64,000 nucleotides of DNA from Pseudomonadota bacterium (GTDB lineage Bacteria > Pseudomonadota > Gammaproteobacteria > Burkholderiales > Burkholderiaceae_C): positions 1 to 64,000 of the forward strand of contig CAUJHV010000024.1 in assembly GCA_963205115.1 (NCBI GenBank), written 5' to 3'. The notes beneath the pieces are model-generated. The model was not told the origin of the DNA, searched no databases, and saw only the letters and a program-made list of their open reading frames with translations. Positions 1-7,439 of the stretch are shown piece by piece. Every line of letters begins with the position of its first letter. The stretch's first letter is position 1. Position numbers and translations under genes: made by a program.

Positions 1-1
1 C

Positions 2-628
2 CAGACGCCGCCCTTCCTGGGCCAGGGCATGTGCGCGGCGATCCGCGACGTGGCCAACCTGGCGTGGAAGCTCGATGCCATCGTGCAGGGTCGGGCCGAC
101 GACCGCCTGCTGGACAGCTACGGCAGCGAGCGCGCACCGCATGTGCATGCCTTCATCGACCTGGCCGTGCAGCTGGGCGCCATCATCCAGACCACCGACC
201 CCGAGGCGGCACGGGCGCGCGACGCGCGCTTCACGGCCGGCGCGCCCGAGATCTTCGAATTCCCCGCGCCGCGGCTGGGCCCGGGCGTGTGGCTCGGTGA
301 CGCCGCGCCGGTGGCGCAGGTCTTCCCGCAGCCCACGCTGGCCGACGGCCGTGCGCTGGATGCCGTGATCGGCGAGCACCTGGCCGTCGTGGCCACGCCC
401 GAGGTGCTGGCCGCCGTGGCGCCGGCCACGCGCCGCTGGTGGGACTGGCACGGCGTGGTGACGCTGCCGGCTGCCGACCCGGCCCTGCACGACTGGCTGG
501 CTCGCCACGGCGTGGCGGCCGTGATGCTGCGACCGGACCGCTACATTGCCGGCACCGCCACGGACGCTGCCGGCCTGGACCGCCTGGTCGTGGCCCTGCC
601 GGGCCTGAAGCCACCGCCTGACACATGA
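2..628 (+). CDS. FAD-dependent monooxygenase, MhpA-like (C-terminal part)
   Basis: This is the C-terminal 208 residues of a flavoprotein aromatic hydroxylase; the N-terminus lies before the window. The first visible residues contain the segment PPFLGQGMCAAIRDVANLAWKL (given here in two parts: PPFLGQGMCAA, then IRDVANLAWKL), which matches the second FAD-contacting region of the UbiH/PHBH/MhpA group. A thioredoxin-like C-terminal domain of the kind seen in 3-(3-hydroxyphenyl)propionate hydroxylase follows. Family members use NAD(P)H and O2 to hydroxylate phenolic rings, usually in cytosolic aromatic catabolism. The stop codon overlaps the ATG of the IclR gene (ATGA at 625-628), so the two are probably cotranscribed and translationally coupled. 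The exact substrate cannot be told from this fragment. Confidence 0.85.
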   Translation, partial: QTPPFLGQGMCAAIRDVANLAWKLDAIVQGRADDRLLDSYGSERAPHVHAFIDLAVQLGAIIQTTDPEAARARDARFTAGAPEIFEFPAPRLGPGVWLGDAAPVAQVFPQPTLADGRALDAVIGEHLAVVATPEVLAAVAPATRRWWDWHGVVTLPAADPALHDWLARHGVAAVMLRPDRYIAGTATDAAGLDRLVVALPGLKPPPDT

Positions 629-1380
629 ACCCGAAGGCCGATTCCAGCCTGGCCCGCCTGCTGGCGGTGCTGGACCTCTTCGACGAGGAGCACCTGCGCC
701 TGACACCCGAGGCCGTGGCCGAAGCCGTGCAGATCTCGCTGCCCACGGCCTACCGCTACGTGAAGCTGCTGACCGACGCCGGGCTGCTGCAGCGCGAGAG
801 CGCGGCCGGCTACGCGCTGGGGCCGCGCATCATCGTGCTGGACCACCTGATGCGGCGCGACGACCCGGTGCTGCAGCACGCCGTGCCCTTCATGAAGGAA
901 CTGGTGGCCACCACCGGCCTGGATTGCGTGGCCACCGCGCTGTACGGCGAGCAGATGCTCGACATCCACCGCGAATACAGCGGCCAGCCCGCGCCGCTGA
1001 GCTACGGACGCGGCCGGCCGCGCCCGCTGTTCCTGGGCGCCGCGCCCAAGGTGGTGCTGGCGCGGTTCGGGCCGGCGCAGCTGCACCGCCTGCTGGACAG
1101 CCGCACGCACGAGGTGGCACAGGCCGGCCTGCCCACCGACTGGCCGGGCTTCCGCCGCTACTTCGCGAGGGTGCGCAAGGCCGGCTTCTACGCCTCGCAC
1201 GGTGAACTCGAGCCCACGCTGGGCGCCGTCGCCGCACCCGTGCTGCATGCCGACGGGCGCGTGGCGGGCGCGCTGTCGCTGGTCACCACGGTGCAGCGCA
1301 TGGCGGTGATCGATGCGCAGAAGCTGGCCACGCTGGTGATGCGTGCGGCAGGGGAAATCAGCGCCCGAATGGCGGCGTGA
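625..1380 (+). CDS. IclR family transcriptional regulator
   Basis: A 251-residue protein of the usual IclR length. The N-terminal winged helix-turn-helix lies at about residues 5-68 (SLARLLAVLDLF, then LPTAYRYVKLL as recognition helix), followed by the IclR effector-binding domain to about residue 250 (LDCVATALYGEQML, APVLHADGRVAGALSLV). IclR regulators bind small carboxylates or aromatics and control catabolic operons. The gene begins inside the stop codon of the monooxygenase, so it probably controls the aromatic pathway whose last gene lies at the window start. Placement at the 3' end of the operon it may regulate is less usual than divergent orientation. The effector is unknown. Confidence 0.93.
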   Translation: MNPKADSSLARLLAVLDLFDEEHLRLTPEAVAEAVQISLPTAYRYVKLLTDAGLLQRESAAGYALGPRIIVLDHLMRRDDPVLQHAVPFMKELVATTGLDCVATALYGEQMLDIHREYSGQPAPLSYGRGRPRPLFLGAAPKVVLARFGPAQLHRLLDSRTHEVAQAGLPTDWPGFRRYFARVRKAGFYASHGELEPTLGAVAAPVLHADGRVAGALSLVTTVQRMAVIDAQKLATLVMRAAGEISARMAA

Positions 1381-1483
1381 TCGCTGCTGGTGCGGGACGC
1401 AGGCGCGGTCACCGGCACAGGCCCCATCGGCAAGGGCGTCAGACTCGTGTAGTGTGCGACACCATCAATCGTTGGAGATCTGC

Positions 1484-1630
1484 ATGACCCTTTGTCCCAT
1501 TGCCATCGTCGCCGGATGCCAGAAGTGCCCCGCACTGTCGATCTGCCCGCTCAAGAGCGTGATCGGCGACGCGCCGCCCGCCGGCGCCAAGCCGGAAGAG
1601 AAGAGCAAGGCCAAGTCGACGAAGAAGTGA
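1484..1630 (+). CDS. Small Cys-rich conserved protein (48 aa)
   Basis: A 48-residue protein starting at ATG 1484, chosen because TTGGAGA lies about 6 nt upstream and because coding character begins there; longer in-frame starts add only basic, unstructured sequence. It opens with MTLCPIAIVAGCQKCP and has four cysteines at 4, 12, 15 and 21 (including a CxxC), then a Lys-rich tail KPEEKSKAKSTKK. The pattern suggests binding of a metal such as zinc or an Fe-S cluster. I recall similar short unnamed proteins in Burkholderiales, but no function is known to me. It stands alone between the IclR gene and an empty stretch. Confidence 0.7.
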   Translation: MTLCPIAIVAGCQKCPALSICPLKSVIGDAPPAGAKPEEKSKAKSTKK

Positions 1631-2053
1631 GGCTCCAGGCGCGGGACGCCTCGAGCCCTGCGGGCGCTCAGTGGATCGAGCCGGTGGAAGCGCTCAAGGC
1701 GCCGCGATCTGCGGACATCGAATAGCCCACACCCGAAGGGCCGGTCCAGGTGCCCAGGTGGAAGCCGGGCCGCTGCTGTCGATCAACGCTTGGCCGGAGG
1801 CCACGCCCTTGGAGGCCTGGGCCGTGAACATGAACGGCGTCAGCACATGGAGGCCGGCGCTGGTGCCGCCCACGGGCGCGCCAACGGCGTGCGCCGCTTT
1901 CGCGCGGACGGCACGCCGGCGCCGTTCCACTCGGTGACACAGGCGGACTGGTCGCCGCCGGCGAGGCAGGCTCCGTTGGTTGGTTTCGATCATCAGGGTC
2001 GCGGCAGCGTGCAGCTGGACGACCCACGGTTCGAAGGGTCGCCCCAGGATTCG
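1631..2053. other. Intergenic region without convincing gene
   Basis: About 420 bases with several open frames on both strands, none with a recognisable domain or a good ribosome binding site. The best minus-strand frames (about 1694-1993) break into two partial stretches in different frames, so a decayed short gene is possible. Nothing else stands out. Confidence 0.4.
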
Positions 2054-2725
2054 TCAAAGCACGCCGGCGCCCACGTTCAGCAGCAGCGCCAGAACGGTGG
2101 TGTTGAACAGGTACGCCAGGATGCAGTGCATCGTGCCCACGCGCCGCAGCGCCTTCCCGGTGAAGGCCACATCGGCGGTCTGGCCCGAGGTGCCGATGAC
2201 GGCGGCGAAGTAGAAGAAGTCGCCATAGGTCGGCGCCTCGGCCGTCGGAAACTGCAGCGGCGGCGGGCGATGGGCGGCCACTTCGGCGTAGTACTCGTGT
2301 GCGTAGTGCAGCGTGAACATCACCTGGATGAACGCCCAGGACGAGACCACGGTGAAGACGGCCAGTGCGATGTGGCTGTATTTGGGCAGGCCTTGCAGGT
2401 CCTTGGCCAGGGCCAGCTGCCCGGCGATGGCCGCCAGGCTGGCGATGCTGGCGATCACCACCAGGACGATGATGATCATGCGGCCGTCGTCCTGCAGCTG
2501 CGCGCGGTAGCGGATGTGGTGCTCGCTGGAGCGCAGCATCATGACCACGGCCAGCAGCACATACAGGCAAGTGCCCACGTTCCAGGCGACCAGTGCACGG
2601 GTCACCGAATGGCTGGCCACGCCCACCGGCAGCAGCCAGGCCACCGCACACGCCGTGGCGGCCGAGAACAGCAGCCGCGGCCGTGCGCGCAGCAGTCGAA
2701 CGAATCGCGAGCGTGGGACCGTCAT
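2054..2725 (-). CDS. DUF1345 family membrane protein
   Basis: A 223-residue integral membrane protein. Start ATG 2725 is preferred because the in-frame extension to 2809 reads as basic noise and the first membrane helix follows shortly (LLFSAATACAVAWLLPVGVA). Hydrophobic segments lie at about residues 18-38, 45-65, 85-110, 120-140 and 195-220. The signature YGDFFYFAAVIGTSGQTADV matches the conserved DUF1345 motif (DF-YFSF-IG-TFQTSDV in relatives). The family is found in many proteobacteria and its function is unknown. It is transcribed away from arfB and has no operon partner here. Confidence 0.85.
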   Translation of the reverse strand: MTVPRSRFVRLLRARPRLLFSAATACAVAWLLPVGVASHSVTRALVAWNVGTCLYVLLAVVMMLRSSEHHIRYRAQLQDDGRMIIIVLVVIASIASLAAIAGQLALAKDLQGLPKYSHIALAVFTVVSSWAFIQVMFTLHYAHEYYAEVAAHRPPPLQFPTAEAPTYGDFFYFAAVIGTSGQTADVAFTGKALRRVGTMHCILAYLFNTTVLALLLNVGAGVL

Positions 2726-2910
2726 CCGGGTCGATTCTGCGGCGTCGCAGCGCGAGCGGGTTGCCGCAAGGGCCACGGCGGGGCGATGGCCGAAGGGCCT
2801 GCGTATCATGAGCCGGGCCGAGTGTCATTGCCCCTGACGCCGGCCCCGCACGCGGCCGTGTCCCGATCGGTCCCGTCGCCCCACGCCGTGCGCCGCACGA
2901 AGGCATTCCA

Positions 2911-3312
2911 GTGAGTCCTAACGTCGTCGACAGCGAGATCGAGTTCTCCGCCGTGCGCGCGCAAGGCCCGGGTGGCCAGAACGTCAACAAGGTGTCGTCG
3001 GCCGTGCACCTGCGCTTCGACATTGCACGTTCCTCGCTGCCCGCGGCGGTGAAGGAGCGCCTGCTGGCGATGCGCGACCAGCGCATCACCGACGAGGGCG
3101 TGGTCGTCATCAAGGCCCAGTCCGCCCGCACGCAGGAGCGCAACAAGGCGGATGCCAAGGCGCGGCTGCAGGCGCTGGTCGACCTGGCGGCGCACGTGCC
3201 CGTGCAGCGCCGCGCCACCAAGCCCACCTACGGGTCCCGGCAGCGGCGGCTGGAAGCCAAGGGCGTGCGCGCCGGCATCAAGGCCCTGCGCGGCAAGGTG
3301 ACCGAGCGCTGA
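2911..3312 (+). CDS. arfB: Alternative ribosome-rescue factor ArfB (peptidyl-tRNA hydrolase YaeJ)
   Basis: A 133-residue release-factor-like protein that hydrolyses peptidyl-tRNA on ribosomes stalled without a stop codon. The catalytic GGQ motif is at residues 21-23 within RAQGPGGQNVNKVSSAVHLR, followed by the small domain 3-type fold. The basic C-terminal tail (RRLEAKGVRAGIKALRGKV) is the part that enters the empty mRNA channel in E. coli ArfB. Length and motif spacing match ArfB (about 140 aa), not full RF1 or RF2. The start is GTG 2911; no ATG in frame gives a better N-terminus. Confidence 0.95.
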   Translation: MSPNVVDSEIEFSAVRAQGPGGQNVNKVSSAVHLRFDIARSSLPAAVKERLLAMRDQRITDEGVVVIKAQSARTQERNKADAKARLQALVDLAAHVPVQRRATKPTYGSRQRRLEAKGVRAGIKALRGKVTER

Positions 3313-3500
3313 GAGGCCGCGCCACGGGCCGGGCGTGCGCAGGCGCGCGGGATGCGCTCACGGCTTCTGGGCCGTACATCGATGTTTTTCCGCGGCTGGC
3401 GTCGGGCAATTGGGTGGCCAGCCGGGCGTTTCTCGGCCCATCGGCGCGGCGTGGATGCCATGCAATGCGAAGGGCGTGCACTCGGCGCGCATCGATCGCC

Positions 3501-4352
3501 ATGTCGCCCACGCAGATGCCCACACCACCGACTCCTTTGCCCCCGTCCGGCCGACGCCCGGCCCTCCTCGCCTTGCTCGCCGCAGGCTCGGGGTTGATCG
3601 TGCCCCGCGTGTACGGTCAGGCGGCCGACGACGTGCGCATCGGGGGCACGGGCGCCGGTGTGGCCCCGGTACGCGCCCTGCTCGAAGGCACGCCAGGCGT
3701 GCGCGTGGTGCCCAACCTGGGCACCGGCGGCGGGCTCATGGCCTTGAACGCGGGAGCGATCGACATCGCCCTGTCGTCGCGCAACATCACGGCCGCCGAG
3801 ACCCAGGCCGGTCTGGTTGCGCAGCCGCTTTTTCGTACGCCTTTTGTCTTTGCCGTGCACCATGCGGTGCGCGCCACGGGCGCCACCATCGCCGAACTCG
3901 CGGGCTTTTTTGGCGGGCATCCCTGGCCCGATGGCACGCCGGTGCGCACCGTGCTGCGACCCGACAAGGACTCCGACACGGATTTCGTGCGCAGTCTCGG
4001 CCCAGCCATGAGCCAGGCGCTGAAGGCCGCCCAGGCGCGGCCCGGCACCTTCGTGGCCGTGACCGACGGCGACGCCACCGAGGCCATGGAGCGCATCGGC
4101 GGCAGTCTGGGCGTGACCACGACGGCGATGCTGGCCACCGAAAGCCGGCGCCTGCGCGCGTTGGCGCTCGACGGCGTGCAGCCCAGCCTGGAGGCGCTGG
4201 CCCGCGGCCGCTACCCCCACGCCAAGACGGTCTACCTGGTCACCCGCGGCGCACCCGCGCCGGCGGCACAGACCCTCATCACGATGCTCGGCAGCCGCAG
4301 CATGGCGCCCCGCTGGGCCACGCTGGGCTGCCTGCCTGGGCAGGCCGGATGA
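3501..4352 (+). CDS. PstS-like periplasmic substrate-binding protein with Tat-type signal
   Basis: A 283-residue protein with an N-terminal export signal: twin arginines at 18-19 (SGRRPALLALLAAGSGL) and a likely cleavage near residue 41. The mature part has the PstS/phosphate-binding fold signature (IGGTGAGVAPVRALL, PNLGTGGGLMALNAGAIDIALSSRNIT). ATG 3501 was chosen over 3414 because the longer form precedes the signal with unlikely sequence. No ABC permease or ATPase gene is adjacent. The next gene, 76 bases on, is a membrane GGDEF-EAL protein, so this protein may serve as its periplasmic ligand sensor rather than a transporter component. The ligand is unknown; an oxyanion is only a family-based guess. 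Confidence 0.75.
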   Translation: MSPTQMPTPPTPLPPSGRRPALLALLAAGSGLIVPRVYGQAADDVRIGGTGAGVAPVRALLEGTPGVRVVPNLGTGGGLMALNAGAIDIALSSRNITAAETQAGLVAQPLFRTPFVFAVHHAVRATGATIAELAGFFGGHPWPDGTPVRTVLRPDKDSDTDFVRSLGPAMSQALKAAQARPGTFVAVTDGDATEAMERIGGSLGVTTTAMLATESRRLRALALDGVQPSLEALARGRYPHAKTVYLVTRGAPAPAAQTLITMLGSRSMAPRWATLGCLPGQAG

Positions 4353-4428
4353 GCCGGGCAGCCCCCGCTGTGGCGGTGCGCGGCTCTGGCGATCAGCCAG
4401 GCGCGCTCCGCTGGCCGGCTGCGCCACT

Positions 4429-6351
4429 GTGCCGTCAGTCGGCCCGGGAGCGGGCTGCTTGAGCCAGCTCTTCAAACGCATCTCGGCCGCGGCCGTCCTG
4501 CAGTTCCTGGTGTGGGGCGTGCTGCTCACGCTGGCGCTGACGCTGCCGCTGACCAAGGCCTCGCTGGACTACCAGTACGAACGCGGCATGCTGCGCAGCG
4601 ACCTGCAGGCCCGCGCCTTCCTGGTGGGCAACCGCATCTCGGCCAATCCGCAGTTCTGGCGTTTCGAGGAATTCCGGCTGCTCGAGGCCCTGGAAAAGGA
4701 CCTGCTGCCTGAAGGCCGCGGCGATCGCCGTGCCGTCGTCGACGACAAGGAGCGGACCATTGTCGAGACGCTGAAGCGCGGCGCAGTCGCGCCCCCGGTG
4801 CTGCGCGAGCGCGTCGATCTGTTCGAGAACGGCCAGCTGGCCGGCTACCTGGTGATCGAGCGCTCGATGCGGTTGCTGGTGATCGAGGCTGCGGTGCTGG
4901 GCGGCGCCAGCTTGCTGCTGGCCGTGTGCATCGCCGTGCTGCTGACCAAACTGCCCTTGCGCCAGTTGCGGTCGATGGAAGACGAACTGGCCCACAAGGC
5001 CTACCACGACGACCTGACCGGCTTGCTCAACCGCGACGCCTTCCGGCGGCTGCTGTCCGATGCGGTGGCGCGTGCCGGACGCGAGCGCCGTCGCCTGGCC
5101 GTGCTGTTCATCGACCTGGACCGCTTCAAGAGCATCAACGACTCGATGGGCCACGACGCGGGCGACGAGGCCCTGCGTGCCGTGGCCGAGCGGCTGCGCC
5201 ACTGCGTGCGCGCCAACGATGTGCTGGCGCGCCTGTCGGGCGACGAATTTGCGATCGTCGTGGATTCACCGACGGTGTCCGCCAAGCAGCTGGGCGAGAG
5301 CGTGCTGACGCGCTTCCAGCAGAACTTCGAGGTGGCCGGCCGGCCGTGGCGGCTGGGGTGCTGTATCGGTGTGGCCGTCACGCCCGACCACGGCGATGAC
5401 CCCGACCGGCTGCTGGCTTGCGCGGACACGGCCATGCTCGTGGCCAAGAACAGCGGCCGGTCCGCCTGCCGCGTCTACGAAGAGTCGATGGAAGAAAGCG
5501 TGCTGCGGCGCGTGAACCTGGAAGACGAATTGCGCGGCGCGCTGGAGCGCAACGAGTTCCGCCTGCACTACCAGCCGCTGGTCGATCTGCGCACCGGCGC
5601 CTTGCGTGGCGTGGAGGCGCTGCTGCGCTGGCAGCATCCGACGCGCGGGCTGGTGTCGCCACTCGAATTCATCCCGGTGCTCGAGAGCATGGGCCTGATC
5701 CACGCGGTGGGCCAGTGGGTGCTGGACGAGTCCTGCGCCCAGCTGTGCCGCTGGCAGGCGCAGGGGCTGCTGGCGCTGCAGGTCTCGGTGAACGTGTCGC
5801 CGCTGCAGTTTTCTCGCCAGCTGGACTTCGTGGATGCGGTGCGGGGCGCCCTGCAGCGCACCGGGCTGCCGCCGGCACAGTTGCAGCTGGAGCTCACCGA
5901 GAGCACGCTGATGACCGACAGCGCGCAGAGCCAGCGCCTGCTCAACGAGCTGCGCCATCACGGCGTGGAACTGGCGATCGACGACTTCGGCACGGGCTAT
6001 TCGTCGCTGGCCTACCTGCGCAGCTTCCCGGTGTCGGTGCTGAAGATCGACCGTTCCTTCGTGCGCGACATGATGTCCAGCGACGCCAATGCCAGCATCG
6101 TCAAGGCCATCGTGCAGATGGCGCAGGGCCTGGGCCTGTCGGTCACGGCCGAAGGCATCGAGACCGCGGAGCAGCTGGCCGCGCTGAAGGCACTGGGCTG
6201 CAGCACGGGCCAGGGCTTCGGCCTGGGGCGCCCGGCGCCCGCAGAAGTGATCGAGGGGCTGCTGCGCGGCGCGGCTGCGCAGCAGGCCGGCCAGGCGCCT
6301 GCCTCGGGTCCGCCCGTGGCGGCGCCCGCGGCGGATCCGGTCAGCGCCTGA
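4429..6351 (+). CDS. Membrane-bound GGDEF-EAL cyclic-di-GMP protein
   Basis: A 640-residue signalling protein. Two membrane helices (about 20-42 and 150-172) flank a periplasmic segment of about 105 residues. A GGDEF domain follows (about 190-350, signature SGDEF at 270-274, with the metal-binding LFIDLDRFKSIND), then an EAL domain (about 370-615). The EAL domain keeps EALLRW at 396-401, ELTESTLM, IDDFGTGYSSLAYLR, KIDRSFVRDM and TAEGIETAEQL, so phosphodiesterase activity is likely. The Ser in place of the first Gly of GGDEF leaves cyclase activity uncertain. The start could be GTG 4429 or TTG 4459; the latter has GGGAG eight bases before it. The upstream substrate-binding protein gene suggests joint sensing. 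Confidence 0.93.
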   Translation: MPSVGPGAGCLSQLFKRISAAAVLQFLVWGVLLTLALTLPLTKASLDYQYERGMLRSDLQARAFLVGNRISANPQFWRFEEFRLLEALEKDLLPEGRGDRRAVVDDKERTIVETLKRGAVAPPVLRERVDLFENGQLAGYLVIERSMRLLVIEAAVLGGASLLLAVCIAVLLTKLPLRQLRSMEDELAHKAYHDDLTGLLNRDAFRRLLSDAVARAGRERRRLAVLFIDLDRFKSINDSMGHDAGDEALRAVAERLRHCVRANDVLARLSGDEFAIVVDSPTVSAKQLGESVLTRFQQNFEVAGRPWRLGCCIGVAVTPDHGDDPDRLLACADTAMLVAKNSGRSACRVYEESMEESVLRRVNLEDELRGALERNEFRLHYQPLVDLRTGALRGVEALLRWQHPTRGLVSPLEFIPVLESMGLIHAVGQWVLDESCAQLCRWQAQGLLALQVSVNVSPLQFSRQLDFVDAVRGALQRTGLPPAQLQLELTESTLMTDSAQSQRLLNELRHHGVELAIDDFGTGYSSLAYLRSFPVSVLKIDRSFVRDMMSSDANASIVKAIVQMAQGLGLSVTAEGIETAEQLAALKALGCSTGQGFGLGRPAPAEVIEGLLRGAAAQQAGQAPASGPPVAAPAADPVSA

Positions 6352-6511
6352 TCCCGTCGTGGCGCGGCCACCGCGCCAAGCCCTGCACGGCAAGGGTCCG
6401 CGCCTGTCGCTGATCGGCTGCCGGTGCACGGCGGTCCCCTGCCGGCCATGCGGGCTTGCAGGGCCGGATGCAGAATCGTCGGCCCCCTGTCCTTCGCATC
6501 CGGAGCCGCCG

Positions 6512-7369
6512 ATGAATGCCACCGCCCCCGAACCCGTGACACTGGCCATCGACGCCCAGGGCGTGGCGCATGTCCGGCTGAACCGACCCGAGCGCATGAA
6601 CGCACTGGACGGCGCGATGTTCGACGCCCTGCTGGACACGGCCGACGGGCTGTCCTCGATGCCGCCCGAGCGGTTGCGCGCCGTGGTCATCAGCGGCGCC
6701 GGGCGCGCCTTCTGCGCGGGGCTGGACACCGGCACTTTCAAGCGGCTGCTGCAAGGGCAGGCCGTGGGTGTGGACATGGGCGAGCGCAGCGGCGGCGAAG
6801 GCATCACGCTGGAGACGCGGACACATGGCATCGCCAACGGCCCGCAGCAGGTGGTGCTGGCCTGGCGGCAGCTGCCCGTGCCGGTCATCGCGGCCCTGCA
6901 AGGCGCCGTCTACGGCGGCGGGCTGCAGCTGGCGCTGGGGGCCGATCTGCGCCTGGCCGCGCCGGACACGCGGGTATCGGTGATGGAGATGCGCTGGGGC
7001 CTGGTGCCGGACATGGCCGGCATGGTGCTGCTGCGCGAACTGATGGGTGCCGATGGCGTGCGCGAGCTGGTCTACACCGCGCGCGAACTGGATGCCGAGG
7101 AGGCGCTGGCGCGGCATCTCGTGACGCGGGTGTGCCAGGACCCGCTGGCCGAAGCGATGGTGCTGGCTGCCGAGATCGCGGCCCAGAGCCCGCAGGCCGT
7201 GCGCGCCGCCAAGCGCCTGATCAATGCCGCCTTCGACGGCGTCCCGCCAGCCGAGCTGCTGCTGGCCGAGGCGCGTGAACAGCACCGCATCCTGGGCAGT
7301 GCGGAGCAGATCGAAACCGTGCGCGCCCGCATGGAAAAGCGCGCGCCGTCTTACCGGCTGCCGCGCTGA
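6512..7369 (+). CDS. Enoyl-CoA hydratase/isomerase (crotonase) family protein
   Basis: A 285-residue crotonase. ATG 6512 was chosen because the family N-terminus (VAHVRLNRPERMNALDG) starts about 18 residues later and GGAG lies 8 nt upstream. The oxyanion-hole regions are visible: SGAGRAFCAGLDTG near residue 65 and AALQGAVYGGGLQLALGADLR near 130, the latter followed by MRWGLVPDMAG where the catalytic acidic residue normally sits. In that position a Glu or Asp is not obvious, so the reaction (hydratase, isomerase or other) is unclear. It stands alone between the c-di-GMP gene and a convergent solute-binding gene. Confidence 0.92.
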   Translation: MNATAPEPVTLAIDAQGVAHVRLNRPERMNALDGAMFDALLDTADGLSSMPPERLRAVVISGAGRAFCAGLDTGTFKRLLQGQAVGVDMGERSGGEGITLETRTHGIANGPQQVVLAWRQLPVPVIAALQGAVYGGGLQLALGADLRLAAPDTRVSVMEMRWGLVPDMAGMVLLRELMGADGVRELVYTARELDAEEALARHLVTRVCQDPLAEAMVLAAEIAAQSPQAVRAAKRLINAAFDGVPPAELLLAEAREQHRILGSAEQIETVRARMEKRAPSYRLPR

Positions 7370-7439
7370 GCGGCGTCGAGCCGCGCAGGTCGCGCGCCTT
7401 GCGCGCCGCGCCCGACCCGGCGCCAGCCGCCGTGGGCAC

